A stretch of DNA of 64,000 bases from Dactylorhiza incarnata (taxonomy: Eukaryota > Streptophyta > Magnoliopsida > Asparagales > Orchidaceae), in assembly GCA_033032865.1 (NCBI GenBank), contig JAWHQI010000005.1:7340001-7404000 (forward strand), read 5' to 3'. Shown here in pieces: positions 33,859 to 45,681 of the stretch; the stretch's first letter is position 1; each line of letters begins with the position of its first letter. A program made the translations under genes and the position numbers. The notes under the pieces were generated by a model. It searched no databases, was not told the origin of the DNA, and was given only the letters and a program-made list of their open reading frames with translations.

Positions 33859-35755
33859 ATGGGTGGCGACGCTAATGAGTCGGAGGGTCGGCGAAAGATC
33901 GCTAAGGATTTCGCCGAGCATAGCTTCTTCCATTGCAACTTGACAGATGGGGAGTACTTCAGCGCAGTCGCCGACTACGTTACCCCTCCATTCGAGGCGC
34001 GCCATCCTAGCGAGAACGATGTGATCAACGCGCCGCTTGTCGACGAGCTAGCCATCCCCACCACTCATTTCGCGGTTGGCCTGCGTCTCCCCCTGTGGCC
34101 GGAAGTCCGCCAGGTAATAATCGCTCTCGCTCGCTTCTTATCTTCTGCAGGTCAAGTCTTGCTCATTATGTGAACTAATCCTGGTCTTCTTGCTGCTCGC
34201 CAGGTGCTCAAGCACTATGGCGTTGTTCTGGACCAGCTTACCCCTAACGCCATGGCGGTGATCACAGCCTTCACCTGCTACCTTCGCGAGGAGCGCATCG
34301 AGTTCAGCCTCCCGGCCTTTCGGAAGTTGTTCTCGTTCCGCGCCTACAAGGACGGGACCGCCTACTTCGTGGGCTCGGGTCCTAAGGTCGACGAGACCGT
34401 TAACAAGGCCCACTTCTGGGCCCAGAAGTTCCTCTTCGTCAAGGGGAACTTCGGCAATATCCCGATCTCGCCAGTCCAGCATGGCGAGACCACCTACCGG
34501 CCCACTGCCCTCGGAGGACATGACGCCCTCCTTTATCAGTTCTTCTGTAAGAAGAACTTTGAGATTGTTCACCTCCTCCGCAACCTCGATTTGCTGCCTC
34601 CAGTTCTCGCTGGGGAAGGTAAAGATCTCGCTTAACAACTACAATTTTATTCCCAGTCACTCCGAACATATTGAAGTTTCAATGCTTTTTTAGGCGAGCG
34701 GGACCTCCCCATCCATCCCCCCTACGCGAGCAATCAGAAGGCCGACGCTACCCTTGCTCTCGCGACCATAGGGGTGGAGGCTTGCCGAGATGCCGTCGCA
34801 CTAGGTGAGCCCTCCTCTCGCAAGAGGCCGGGGGCTTCTAGCAGCCATGCCCTTCCCCCGAAATCTCCGCCGAAGAAAAAGAGCAAAAAGAGCAGGGTCT
34901 CGCTCGCCTCCTCAAAGGGGAAGGAGCCTCGCGAGGTCGCTTTCGATGAGTTAGACCTTACAGGCCTCTCCGCGGGAGGTGAGGACGACGAGCCCACCTA
35001 GGAGGCTGCCAGAACCTCCACTCCACCCATCCCCGTCAACCACTACAACTTCGGCCTCGGCCAGAGGCGCCGAGATGAGACCGGCGAGCTCTTGGTGAAA
35101 AGGAAGCCGGAGACGAACCGGGCGGACATCTCCACCATCCTCCCTACCTGGGCGGAGAAGGAGACCGTCAGCGGCCACACCTTCACTTTTGAGAGCGCGA
35201 GGTCCCAGTTGCGCTCTGCCGAGCTCGCCTACATGACGGGGAGGCGCTGCTTGCAGCTGGAGCTTTAGAATGTGGAGCTTGCGAGGGCCTATCAGGGGCT
35301 TCTTGCCGAGAACGCGCAGCTGAAGGAAAAGCTGCATGCCGTGGAGGGAAGTGTGGTGAGTCATCTAGACCGCGTCACCCTCCTTTCTCCCGGCCATTTC
35401 GTTCCCTAAATTTATCTTACTTGTAGGATGTCGAAGTCGCCGGAAGAGCCGACGCTCGCATCCAGAACCTAGAGGGCGAGGTGGCCGGGCTAAAGGCTCT
35501 AAATTGCAAGCTCTCTCGTGTCGTTGTTCCCCCTCCCCCCGCCGTCTGAAGGAAGAGCAGCGAGCGCGAGACGAGGACATCCGTTTGGAGTCTACCGAGT
35601 CAGCTCGCTACATCTTCCAGACGATGAAGGCGGTCGGCCTCCTAGCCGACGACGCGGCCGACATGACTCTGGAAGACGTCGTCCCGGAGCTCTTTATTCC
35701 GCTTCCGCCAGTGAAGAGCAGTGATGACGAGAAAGGGTTCGCGAGTGATTCCTGA
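33859..35755 (+). pseudogene. Antisense gene B of E6: putative gypsy-type transposon domain, with introns
   Basis: Starts MGGDANESEGRRK at 33859. Intron 1 is 34114-34203 and intron 2 is 34619-34693; both have GT...AG ends and keep the frame. A third candidate is about 35354-35426. Exons 1-2 (FAVGLRLPLWPEV, LTPNAMAVITAF, FSLPAFRKLFSF) match the pattern of the domain called putative gypsy type transposon (Transposase_28, PF04195). A Lys-rich nuclear-signal-like stretch (KSPPKKKSKKS), then a coiled coil, follow. It ends at 35754 with an acidic tail. Dead: TAG at 34999-35001, TAG near 35266 and a frame break near 35550. It lies antisense to pol with its own TATA box. Function unknown; extra ORFs of this kind are known in Tat elements. 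Confidence 0.7.
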
Positions 35756-36309
35756 AGCTCGCCGCCATTACCGTTTTTTGTAACTTTTGATCGGCGAGAT
35801 CGCCACAAATTGTAATCGAACTTTGAAATGTGAATGCAGATTTTTCTTTGTTCATTGTGCTCGCCTTTTCTGTTTAATTATTTTTTGTGTTGGTATCCCG
35901 TTCTCGTTACCTCGATATTCATTTTTATGTAGGTTATTCTCGCGATGATCGTTCTCGCACCTCACGTTATCAAATAGATAGGCATAGGACACTTTTGGCT
36001 GCTCGGGCCTTTCGCCATTTGTCTTAGGATTATTACCCTTTTAGGTATGCATTTTCTTCTAGGTTTCGTAGGGTACTTTCCTTCTCGGCGAGAGCTCGAC
36101 TCTTACCTAATGCCAGCGACTTTTCTGCCGAGCACCGGATACCTCAGAGTGCTTAGGGTCGATTCTCGTCACTCGCATACTATCGTGCGAAATCTTTCTT
36201 TTCGCCGAGCGAGCAGGCTCGCCGAGTGAGAAGGCCCGGGTCGGCGCCGAAGGCTTGCCAACCTGAGGCATATCATCTTGACCTTATGAAGAACTCATCT
36301 CCTTTCCAA
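35756..36309 (+). other. Non-coding spacer after antisense gene B
   Basis: Holds a likely 3' UTR (TTGTAATCG and TGTAACT words near 35780-35820) and CG-rich sequence with GCGAG/CTCGC words. No gene seen. Confidence 0.4.
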
Positions 36310-37280
36310 CTTCTCTAGTGATCAACCTGAAACCCCCCGTCTAGTGAGAGCCCGGGAGCGGAATCGATCTGGGGCATTCCAGCACCAATATTTGTCACCT
36401 TGCCAGCCTCTCCAGAGATCAACCTGAAACCCCCCGTCTAGTGAGAGCCCGGGAGCGGAATCGATCTGGGGCATTCCAGCACCAATATTTGTCACCTTGC
36501 CAGCCTCTCCAGAGATCAACCTGAAACCCCCCCGTCTAGTGAGAGCCCGAGAGCGGAATCGATCTGGGGCATTCCAGCACCAATATTTGTCACCTTGCCA
36601 GCCTCTCTAGAGATCAACCTGAAACCCCCTGTCTAGTGAGAGCCCGGGAGCAGAATCGATCTGGGGCATTCCAGCACCAATATTTGTCACCTTGCCAGCC
36701 TCTCCAGAGATCAACCTGAAACCCCCCGTCTAGTGAGAGCCCGGGAGCGGAATCGATCTGGGGCATTCCAGCACCAATATTTGTCACCTTTCCAGCCTCT
36801 CCAGAGATCAACCTGAAACCCCCCGTCTAGTGAGAGCCCGGGAGCGGAATCGATCTGGGGCATTCCAGTACCAATATTTGTCACCTTGCCAGCCTCTCCA
36901 GAGATCAACCTGAAACCCCCCGTCTAGTGAGAGCCCGGGAGCGGAATCGATCTAGGGCATTCCAGCACCAATATTTGTCACCTTGCCAGCCTCTCCAGAG
37001 ATCAACCTGAAACCCCCCGTCTAGTGAGAGCCCAGGAGCGGAATCGATCTGGGGCATTCCAGCACCAATATTTGTCACCTTGCCAGCCTCTCTCGAGATC
37101 AACCTGAAACCCCCCGTCTAGTGAGAGCCCGGGAGCGGAATCGATCTGGGGCATTCCAGCACCAATCTTTGTCACCTTGCCAGCCTCTTCAGAGATCAAA
37201 CTGAAACCCCCCGTCTAGTGAGAGCCCGGGAGCAGAATCGATCTGAGGCATTCCAGCACCAACCTTTGTCACCTTGCATT
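36310..37280 (-). repeat. Tandem array, 97-bp unit, about 10 copies
   Basis: The word ATCAACCTGAAAC, or a one-base variant, starts units at 36321, 36418, 36515, 36613, 36710, 36807, 36904, 37001, 37098 and 37195: spacing 97, with one 98 due to an extra C. Units differ at few sites. It lies in the 3' untranslated part of E6. Such arrays in Tat elements are known seeds of satellite DNA. Repeated 65-codon frames across it are artefacts of periodicity. Confidence 0.95.
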
Positions 37281-37381
37281 CCCTTGCATAATAGTTATAA
37301 CCATCAAGTGAAGAAGTAAAATATTCGACTAATATTGCAATAAAACTTTCAAGGGTAGAATCGCTTCAAATCATCTCCACT

Positions 37382-38445
37382 TCAGGCTCGGCCGAGAGGT
37401 TCCCCTTCCACATCTCGGAGGTGATACCCCCCCCCCCCCCCCCCCCCCCCCCCCGACTTGAGCACTTCGCTTACAATGTATGGACCCTCCCAATTGGAGT
37501 TGAGCTTACCTACCGTGACCCCTCTTCCGGCCGCGTCGACCTTCTTCAAGACCAGATCACCTTTTTGGAAGTGCTTTACTCGGATGTGTTTGTCAAAATA
37601 TCGGGCCATTCATCGCTTGATTTCCTCCTGCCTAATGGTGGCCTGGTCCCGGAGTTCCTCCACCAGGTCTAAGGATAGCCTTTGTTCCTCATCATTGGCC
37701 ACCAGACACTCTTCATCCCCCTCACCTGCGGCGGTCACCCTGGGGGTCTTTACTTCGAACTCTAAGGGAGGGACGGCTTCGGACCCATGAGAAAGTTTGA
37801 ACGGGTCTCCCTGGTGGCGGTATTTGGAGTAGCCCTCAGGGCCCAAAGGACGGATGGTAGCTGCTCTACCCAGTTCCCCCGGAGATTCTCCACCTTCTTC
37901 TTTAGAAGGTTGACGATTACTTTGTTTGCCGCCTCCACCTGGTCGTTGCTTCTCGGGTGATGAACCGATGCGAACCTGAGGTCGATGCAGAGCTGGGTGC
38001 AGAAACTAACAAATTCTTCGCTAGCAAATTGAGGCCCATTGTCCGTCACTATAGCCAGGGGGAGGCCGTGCCTGCAGATTATTTCTCCCCACATAAAATT
38101 CTTTACAACTTGAGATGTTACCTTGGCTAGGGCCTTTACTTCCACCCATTTGGAGAAGTAGTTGATCATGACCAGTAAGAATCTTCTTTGGCCACTAGCT
38201 TGAGGGAAAGGGCCAACTAGGTCCAACCCCCATATGACGAAGGGCCAGGGTGCTGTGATGGTCCGAAGTCTTTGGGGTGGGAGGAGTTGCAGTGGTGCAT
38301 AGAGTTGGCACTTTGAACACCTCCATGCGAACTCCGCCGCATCTCTGCTGAGGGTGGGCCAGAAATAGCCTTGCCTCAACACCCTCCCCTCCAGGGTTCG
38401 GCTCCCGGAATGACTGCCACACTACCCGAAGTGGATTTCTTCCAG
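37382..38445 (-). pseudogene. int: E6 integrase, broken
   Basis: The HHCC zinc site is visible just before 38382 (HFG, then CGSHSG, then CSKCQ) but a TAG sits between its histidines at about 38422. The core has DLVGPF, VTDNGPQF and QVEAANK, giving the D, D and E of the active site. The core frame is lost near 37762. The next frames carry GDPFKLSHGSEAV and the C-terminal GKLNSNWEGPYIVSEV (GPY/F module). A run of 28 C at 37427-37454 (poly-Gly in frame) interrupts the last part. Integrase would insert the cDNA into the genome; this one cannot be made whole. Confidence 0.92.
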
Positions 38446-39195
38446 GACTCTCGGAACCTCCTCCTCGGAGACACAACAGGCCAGGAGTCTCGAGAACGTC
38501 TTCCTGTACAGCCCTCCTGCATGTAAGGAATAATATGCTGATTTATACCTGAAGCGCCGTCTGTTTATGTCTCCTTCAGGGAACTTCCCTGATGATAGGA
38601 AGGTGGCGAAAGGATCCATCCACGAGACCCACTTATCCACCTCCATCAATTCTCCTTCCTCAATGGTGGGTCGGAAGAGCTCTGAAACTATTCCCCCTTC
38701 TCGGGGGCCAAACTTGGCCAAGAGGTCTGCGGGGGTGCTCTCTTCCCTTGGCACGTGCTTGATGGAGAAAGTGCGGAACTGCCTGATGACCCCCTTGACC
38801 TTCTCTAAGTACCGCAGGAGGGTCGGGTCCTTTGCCTCAAACTCTCCCCTGACTTGGCATGCTACCACCATGGAGTCCATCGAGACCTCCACGTCTTGCA
38901 CTCCCAGTTCTCGAGCTAACCGCAGGCCCGCTATCACCGCTTCGTACTCCGCTTGGTTGTTGGTAATCGGGAAGTGGATGTTCAAAGCTTGCTCGATCTT
39001 GGTCCCTTGAGGGCTCACCAAGATGATTCCCCCTCCATAGGAGTGTCTTCCTGACGCACCATCTACCAACATCTTCCACGCCACTGGGGGGAGGTGGTTC
39101 ATGCTCCTCCACTTCGGTTGTGTAATCAGCCATGAAGTCTGCCACCGCTTGGGCTTTGATCGACGCCCTGGGCACGAACGTAACATTGAACTCAC
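38422..39195 (-). pseudogene. E6 second RNase H (archaeal type)
   Basis: LVDGASGRHSYGGG, NNQAEYEAVIAG, MDSMVVACQV and ADLLAKFG give the acidic residues of RNase H. This extra domain after the usual gypsy RNase H is the known mark of the Tat lineage. It is separated from the previous frame by a shift near 39080-39190 (a run of G on the coding strand) and followed by a linker up to the integrase zinc site. Confidence 0.88.
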
Positions 39196-40048
39196 TTAGC
39201 TCCACGGACCATTTTGCCAATCTTCCCGAGTGCTCCACCCCTTCCATGACCTTGCGGAGTCGGTGATCAGTCACTACCTTGATCGAATGTGCCTGAAAGT
39301 AAGGTCGGAGCCTCCGGGACGCCACCACCAATGCGAAGGCAAAATTTTCCAGAATCGGGTACCGGAGCTCTGTCTTCCTCAGCACTCGGCTGACGTAGTA
39401 GATTGGGAACTGCTTTCTCCCTTCTTCCCAGATCAGTACTGAGCTTACTGCTTCGGACCCCACCCCCAAGTATAGGGATAGGTCCTCTCCCGGTCTCGGC
39501 CCTTGGAGTAGAGGAGTTTGAGTGAGTTGTTCTTTCAAGCCCTGGAAAGCCCCCTCACACTCCGGGGTCCATTCGAATTTTTTGTTTCCCCTCAACACCT
39601 TAAAAAAGGGGGCACATTTGTCTCCCGCCTTGGAGAGGAACCTACTGAGTCCGGCCAACTTCCCAGTAAGGCTTTGAACCTCCTTCGAGTTCCTGGGCGA
39701 TCCCAACTCCATTATTACTTTGACTTTGTCCGGGTTTGGCTCCACCCCAGCCGGGGTGATCAGGTGACCTAGGAATTTCCCTCGGCTAGCCCCGAAGACA
39801 CACTTCAAGGGGTTGATCTTCATCTTATACTTCTGCAAAGTCTTGAAGGTCTCTTCAAGGTCTCGGAGGTGGGATCCAAGGTCCCGACTCTTTACCATGA
39901 GGTCATCGACGTAGACCTCCAAGTTTCTTCCCTTTTGTTCTCGGAAGACCCTGTCCATCATTCTCTGGTATGTGGCACCTCCATTCTTGAGCCCGAAGGG
40001 TATCATCTTATAACAATAGCACCCATCCCCCCGTGATGAAGGAGACAT
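38837..40048 (-). pseudogene. pol: E6 reverse transcriptase C-part and first RNase H
   Basis: MIPFGLKNGGATYQRMM, then the catalytic YVDDLMVKS and FLGHLITPAGVEPNPDK are classic gypsy RT. The RNase H follows (LYLGVGSEAVSSVL, PIYYVSRVL, VVTDHRLRKVM); the usual first Asp of this domain appears replaced (YLGVG), as commonly seen in Tat elements whose gypsy RNase H has decayed. The N-terminal RT part is in another frame (40008-41417); a single-base shift near 40030 separates them. Confidence 0.9.
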
Positions 40049-41417
40049 CCTTGATGTCCGGGGGATGCATGCGAATCTGATGATAACCTGAAAAAGCGTC
40101 TAGAAAAGACATTATAGGGAAACCGACGGCTGAGTCAACCAGCGCGTCGATTCTTGGCAAAGGGTAGCAATCCTTGGGGCATGATTTATTAAGCAAGGAA
40201 AAGTCGATACACATTCTCCACTTACCTCCCCCTTTCTTCACCATGACCACGTTATAGACCCAGCCTGGATACTGGATCTCTGATACAAACCCTGCCTGAA
40301 TGAGCTTTCCCACCTCCTCTCGGATGGGTCCTTCCAGCTTGTCTTCTATGGCCCTCCTCTTTTGACGGATGGGACGGGTGCTGGGGTCGAGATTGAGGCG
40401 GTGGCAAGCCAGATCCGCATCGATCCCGGGCATCTCCGAGGAACTCCAAGCGAAGACATCTACATTCTCCTGAACGCAGGCTAGGATCTGCTTCTGCTCC
40501 TCCAGGCCGAGCTCCCCGTTGATCCTGACTTTCTCTACCACCCCGGCTCGGGTGGTGACTTCGAGCTCCACGACCTCCTCCACGGCCTCCAACCGGGACT
40601 GTTCTCCCCAATCTCCTTCCTTCTCTTCGCCACTAGCGAGTGATTCGTCCTCCATCTCCTTTCCTTCTTCTCCGACCACCATCAACTCTTCTGCCGCCCC
40701 TCCCTGGGCCTGATCCTCTACCTCTCCCTCCTCTATCGGCTCCTCTGACCCCTTCTCCCTCTCCCCCTTCCGACCTTCTCCTTCAAGCCCTGCCGGCTCA
40801 CCCACCTCCTGGTGCCATCTCTCGGCCTCTCCCATCCAAGAGATGGTGTTGACCGCCATTACGTAGCATTGCCTCGTTACCTTTGGATCTCCTCTAATTC
40901 GGACTTGGACTCCTCTGTCATTGAACTTAAGGCACTGGTGGAATGTGGAGGGGACACAGCGGAATGCGCTGATGAGCGGCCTTCCGAAGATGGCGCTATA
41001 GCTGCTGGGAGCATCCACTATGACAAAGCGACAGTTCCTGGACTGCCCCCCCAAGACCACGTGGAGTCCCACTCCCCCTTCTACTTCTTTTCTCTCCCCG
41101 GAGAAACCGAACAACGGACCATCCGAGTCCAACACCCTTCGCGGCTCCACCCCCATGCCATCAAACGCTTTTTTGAAAATGACATTGACCGAACTCCCGT
41201 TATCCACCAGGATTCTGGAAATGGTGAAGTTCTCGATCGCGGTCTGAATGACCAACGCATCGCAGAATGGGTCCTCATATCCTGGCATGTCCTTCTGGGT
41301 GAAGGAAATCTTCTCTGCCGGGGGCGGGGTCAGGTATGTCGAAGCCACGCTACGATGGTAGATGGTATGGAGGCTCGCCTTTCGGGTTGCCTCAATCCCT
41401 ACCCCCCCCCCCCCCAT
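40008..41417 (-). pseudogene. pol: E6 protease and reverse transcriptase N-part
   Basis: Protease active site ISRILVDNGSSVNVI, then IFGRPLISAFRCVPS. A long acidic spacer (Glu/Gly-rich) follows, then RT blocks LVDSAVG, GGKWRMCIDFSLLNKSCP and FLDAFSGYHQIRM. The frame runs 469 codons and is lost at 40008. Its start is in a run of 14 C (41402-41415) that separates it from gag. Confidence 0.9.
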
Positions 41418-41497
41418 GGATCACTCTGATCCCCCCTCGGGACCCCAAATCGGCTCGGTCCTCACACCTTTCCTCCTCCTCCTGAGGCCCAACCTCC

Positions 41498-42958
41498 TCA
41501 ATCCTTACCGGTTGCTGTTGTCGCTGCACGGGCACTCGGGCCCTTTTTTGTCTCTAGGAACTCTGGGCAGGTGGCCGTCGCGTGACCTTCCTCATCATGG
41601 AAGTCACAATACGGCAGCGTCACCTCTCCCGCCTCGCCCTCCGCCATCCTATTCCTTCTTCTTCTCCCGGCTCCCGCTTCTTCTCTCGCCTCTTCTCTCC
41701 TTCCTCTTCCTCCTCTTCCCCGCCTGATTGTCATGGCTTGCTGGGGTGGAGGAGGCATCGGCCTCGGACCCTACCTCCATCCCAACTGATGGGGTCCTCC
41801 CTGACCCCCATTGAAGTTACCCCTCCCCGGGGCGTAACCCCTTCCCTGGCCTTGCATTCCTCCGCCGTGATGCCTCCACTCCCCCTCTGGGGCCCTGGGC
41901 TCTTCCCTTCTCCTCACCTCTTGCTGCCTGACCTCCGACTCACTGAGCTTTGCTAGCCTCTTGGTGAGTTCCGGGTTGGCCTCTTCACTCTCGATCTCCT
42001 CCGCCACCCTCTCCATCAGTTCCTCGTAGGAGACGGCGGCCTTCCTCTTCAAAGCCATCTTAAAGAAACTTTCCCTCAGCCCGACCGTGAAGGAGAGCTA
42101 GAGTGCAAACCCAGGCATCTCCTGAGTGAGTAGCACTTCTTCCTGGAACCGCTCCGCGTAGCGGGCCAACGTCTCCTTTGGCTCCTACTTCACTTTGAAG
42201 AGGGACTCGGCATCCTTCTTCCTCTTCTTTGAAGTTGAGAATCGCAACAAGAAACTCTGGCGCAAATCCTCGAAGGCGTAGATCGCCCCTGTAGGGAGTT
42301 GATGGAACCAGTCCCTGGCCTTTTCTTTAAGAGTGACGGCGAAGAGCCGACAATTGAAAGCATCCGACATCGACTTGATGGAGACCGAGTCCTCAAAAGA
42401 CTGGAGATATTGGACAGGGTCATCCCTGCCGTTGTAGTACACCTTGTCCCACTCTCCGAACCCTGCCGGGACAGGTGCAGAAAGTACCAACTCGCAGAAG
42501 GGACTTCCCCCTTCTGCCGGCCTTTCTCGCTCCACACGCCCCCCGAGCTCTCGCGCCAGACTCGGGCTCGCAGGAACTGCGCTCGCGAGAATGGTGTTCG
42601 CCTGGACCACTTCCACGGTCGCTACATCCTCCGGGCGCGCGCTCCCCTGTGTCGCGCTCGCCGGCACCGAGCTCGCCGGCACGGAGCTCGCCGGGCTGGC
42701 GAACAGCACTCGCCCCTCCAAGTCTTGCACTGACCCTCCGGCCACTTCCTTTCCGGCCCTTCCCCCCGGGGCGTTCTCGCCAACCGCTACTGGGGTCAGG
42801 GTCGCCTGAGGTGCTGAGGTCGCGAACTCGCTCCGCGGCGCCGCGACCGTCAGCCCGAAAGTGTCAAGCACCTCCCTCCTGAAATCTATGAACATCCTTG
42901 ACGTCACCACCTGCAGTGAGTCGATGAACTCCTCACCTTGATCCTCGCCTCCTGCCAT
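41498..42958 (-). pseudogene. gag: E6 gag, Tat type, several stops
   Basis: MAGGEDQGEE at 42958 begins the frame. The Retrotrans_gag domain is seen in DPVQYLQSFEDSV, FAVTLKEKARDWFHQLP and FLLRFSTSKKRKKDAESLF. The same frame continues after TAG codons at 42185, about 42096 and 41771, through an Arg/Gly-rich stretch to YCDFHDEEGHATATC, the modified zinc finger of Tat elements. It ends at TGA 41498. Gag packages the element RNA; this copy is broken. Confidence 0.85.
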
Positions 42959-42993
42959 ATCCGCTCCTTGGAACTTTCTTGGACCAGCCGCGC

Positions 42994-43011
42994 TCCACGC
43001 TCACCGCACCA
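42994..43011 (-). other. E6 primer-binding site (tRNA-Phe)
   Basis: Plus-strand TCCACGCTCACCGCACCA equals the last 18 bases of plant tRNA-Phe including CCA. It lies three bases from the LTR edge at 43015. Confidence 0.85.
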
Positions 43012-43014
43012 AAA

Positions 43015-44364
43015 TGTTGAAACCGATTTCTCGGCCTCTTGTGGAGCTCGGGGCCCTCACCGAAATGAGGGGCGGCTAGCCCTTACTGATCCCTCAGAGA
43101 AGGTGGACCGAAGACTAGAAAAATGACTAAGACCTTAGTCACAGCGAGGAGGTCCCTCCACTTACCCGGAAGATCATTGAGCGCTTCCCCTCCCAAGCCA
43201 AAGCTGAGACTCGGGCACCCTGGAGAGCTCTGGAAATGCTAACCAAAGAAAAGCCTAAGGAGAGAGAAGCTGAAGTGAGGTCTTATCCAAAGGTGCCCTT
43301 GAGGTCTTATTTATAGGTTTTCTAGTCTGGCCTGCAAATAGCAGGATTCTGCCTTTTGGTTTTACTATCCGCACCCCAAATGGGTTTGCTAACAGCCAAA
43401 CTCCGCTGTTTGGAGAAGCTAAAGGCAGACCACCAAGGGTGAGAGGGTAATTTGACCATATCAACCCATGGGAGAGAAACTGTGAGAACACTACTGCCGA
43501 AGCTCTCGCGGGCCTTCTTGCGAGTCCTGCTCGCGATACCTCCTCTAGGCGATCGCCCTGCAAGGATCTCACTAGCCTATTCTGGCGGTATCTGCCGAGG
43601 TTCGGTCTCGCGAGCCTTCTTGCGAGACCGCCTCTTGGCTCCATCGGGCTCAACACGCCCCCGTCGAATGCAGAGCCCTTCGTCGATCAGAGGCGAGCTC
43701 GACAAAGGCGGGATGTTGAATTGTTCGCTGACCGCTGAGGCTGGGGGTTCGCCGACCGCTACTTCCCGCTGCAATTCGTCGAGCGCCGCCCGACGAATGC
43801 TGAGCCCCGTTCGACATTCGTCGAAGGCCGAAGCGAGCTCTCCAGACGCTGAGGCTCTAAGCTTGCGAGCCTTCCTGTGAGATCGCGTACTAACTTTGTC
43901 GCGCACTGAACACGTTTCGCTGAACACCTCTTTACTGAACAAAGGTCTCTCCTACCTGCGGCCTACGAGGTATTGGTTTGTCACCCCTCACTTGGCCCGT
44001 TCTCTTGAAGATATCTGTCGAGGTCTGGATCTCACGACTCCTCTTGCGAGACCGCCCCTTTGTCTTTAATGAGCCTAGAACACTTCGTCAACTGCTGATG
44101 ATTTCGCCAAACAGGGGTGGGCTCGACGAAGTCAGGTGAGCTCGACGATCACTAGAGAGTTCGTCGAACGCGGTACTCCTTTCGCCGAACTCAGAAATCT
44201 TCCTCAAACGGCCTGCGAGTGCTTATCTCGCCGACCCTTCTCGCTCGCCCTTCAGCGAGCTCTCCAAGAGGGAAGGTCTTCGGCGCTAAGGCCTCTCTTA
44301 TTACCTCCATCCAATTGCCTTCTTAAACTGCGTCTCCTTGCCTGGCAAATATCGGGGTTGTACA
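43015..44364 (-). repeat. E6 5' LTR
   Basis: 1350 bp. Minus-strand TATA box CCTATAAATAAG at about 43307-43318; U3 with GCGAG/CTCGC and TCGTCGA words at about 43460-44290. Outer edge TTGTACA followed by TSD GCCGC. Confidence 0.95.
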
Positions 44365-45681
44365 GCCGCGGTCTCACAAAAGATAGACCGCCTGATCTCC
44401 AATACTTGGACAATAAACCGTCTAAGACACCAAGCTTGAACATCCACGCAAAAAAAAACTGCGCAGACAATGATCTTCCACCAGGCATACCACCCGAACA
44501 AAAACAAACAACTTGAGCTACCTGACCTACCACTGCTGGCCGTCATAAACCCGTGCATTCTACGCGGTCTGTGCAGTCTCCAAAATGGGCAGACCACCCA
44601 GAACCACTTCCACTTCTACTTCAAAAAATTCAACATCGAGTCCACCCACACCAGGCGAGGCCTAGGGGTGCAGATGCGAGGTTGGGTTTTTTGGAGGTGG
44701 CACACCCTTTGATCCCTAACACGCGACAAACTATATCCGCAAACAACAATAACAAGTGTACCGTATCGAAAGTAGTATAGGTTTATACAAACTAAGGTCG
44801 TATTAGACTCGGGGTGGTTGAGTAATTCTACTTCGAAAGATCGCTATTATATTTATCAATAAAACCTTGGGTTGGGTTGCAAGAAAAGTGATAAATTAAA
44901 ATGAAGATTAAGCAATGGGTAAAAAGACTAGTACTCGACCTTTGAATCACCTTGGAGATAAAAAAACAAGAAGGAAGAATAAAAATTGCATTCTCTTAAT
45001 AAAATTGCTATGATCGTGGGGATTCCTGAATTATAAACGAACATCTATCGAGGAATACGTCCACCTGAGATTAGGTTGATCGACCGAATTCTCGTTTTAT
45101 AATCGAAACCCCTAAGGCTCGCTTTACGAGGTGAATCCCGTTATTAGCTTTTACTCCAATCCGGAAGGGTAAGGTCGTCCCCTCTCGAGGATTGCATTCT
45201 ACTCTTTTTTATCCTTGAGTGATCGATTCGCATTATGAGCCTCATGACAAACTAAAGTACGAAAACAAGAACAAGAATTATATATAGAAAATATAATCTC
45301 GTTATCTTAAAATCAAGAATAAATCTTATGCATTTTAGAAAAGAAAAAAAGCAACTCTAAAATATTCCAGGACTTATATCATTCCTTGGATCATCTCGAT
45401 CGAGTACTAATAGAGATTTAGCTACTCGCGGAGATGGAGGAATCAATGAAAATAAAAGAGTTCAAGATGGAAGTAAGAATAAAATATGAGAAATAAGAAC
45501 TATTTTTATTGATTTTTGGAAAAAGAAATTACAAGCTATTAAATTGAGATTGCAACTACTGAATTAAAAACTACAAGTGCAAGAATAAAGAGAATTAAAA
45601 AAATGCTTAAAACAGGAAGATAATACAACAAATGAAGAATCTAACTCCTAAAAATTTGTTCCTAAACTTATGAAGGAGCTA

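Larger units (their letters stand above)
15602..44364 (-). mobile_element. E6: Ty3/gypsy retrotransposon, Tat lineage, split by E5
   Basis: LTRs of exactly 1350 bp each (15602-16951 and 43015-44364). Perfect duplication GCCGC at 15597-15601 and 44365-44369. Primer site matches tRNA-Phe. Domain order gag, protease, RT, RNase H, second (archaeal-type) RNase H, integrase. Dual RNase H is a known mark of the Tat lineage (Tat, Ogre, Retand, Grande). 3' of integrase lie a 97-bp tandem array and two antisense genes, also a Tat habit. All coding parts carry stops or frameshifts. Length without E5 is about 13.7 kb. Confidence 0.95.
14784..44635 (-). repeat. E7 5' LTR, split by E6
   Basis: Two pieces, 14784-15601 and 44365-44635, give about 1.08 kb once E6 and one TSD copy are removed. 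Minus-strand ends are TGTTGAATTTTTTGAAG and TTTAAACA. It matches the E8 LTR (58372 onward). It contains repeats of AGACCGC/GCGGTCT words and a minus-strand TATA box GCCTATAAATAG at about 15529-15540. Small frames inside are not considered coding. Confidence 0.85.

Noticed and set aside
36322..37199. Repeated 65-codon frames
   Set aside because: Produced by the 97-bp tandem array; two periods read through because 97 is not a multiple of 3.
36310..37280. Possible CRISPR array
   Set aside because: Units are contiguous with no unique spacers, and the context is a plant retrotransposon.
40812..41429. 205-codon plus-strand frame
   Set aside because: Antisense shadow of E6 protease and its acidic spacer.
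42299..42882. Overlapping plus-strand frames of 121-144 codons
   Set aside because: Antisense shadows of E6 gag.
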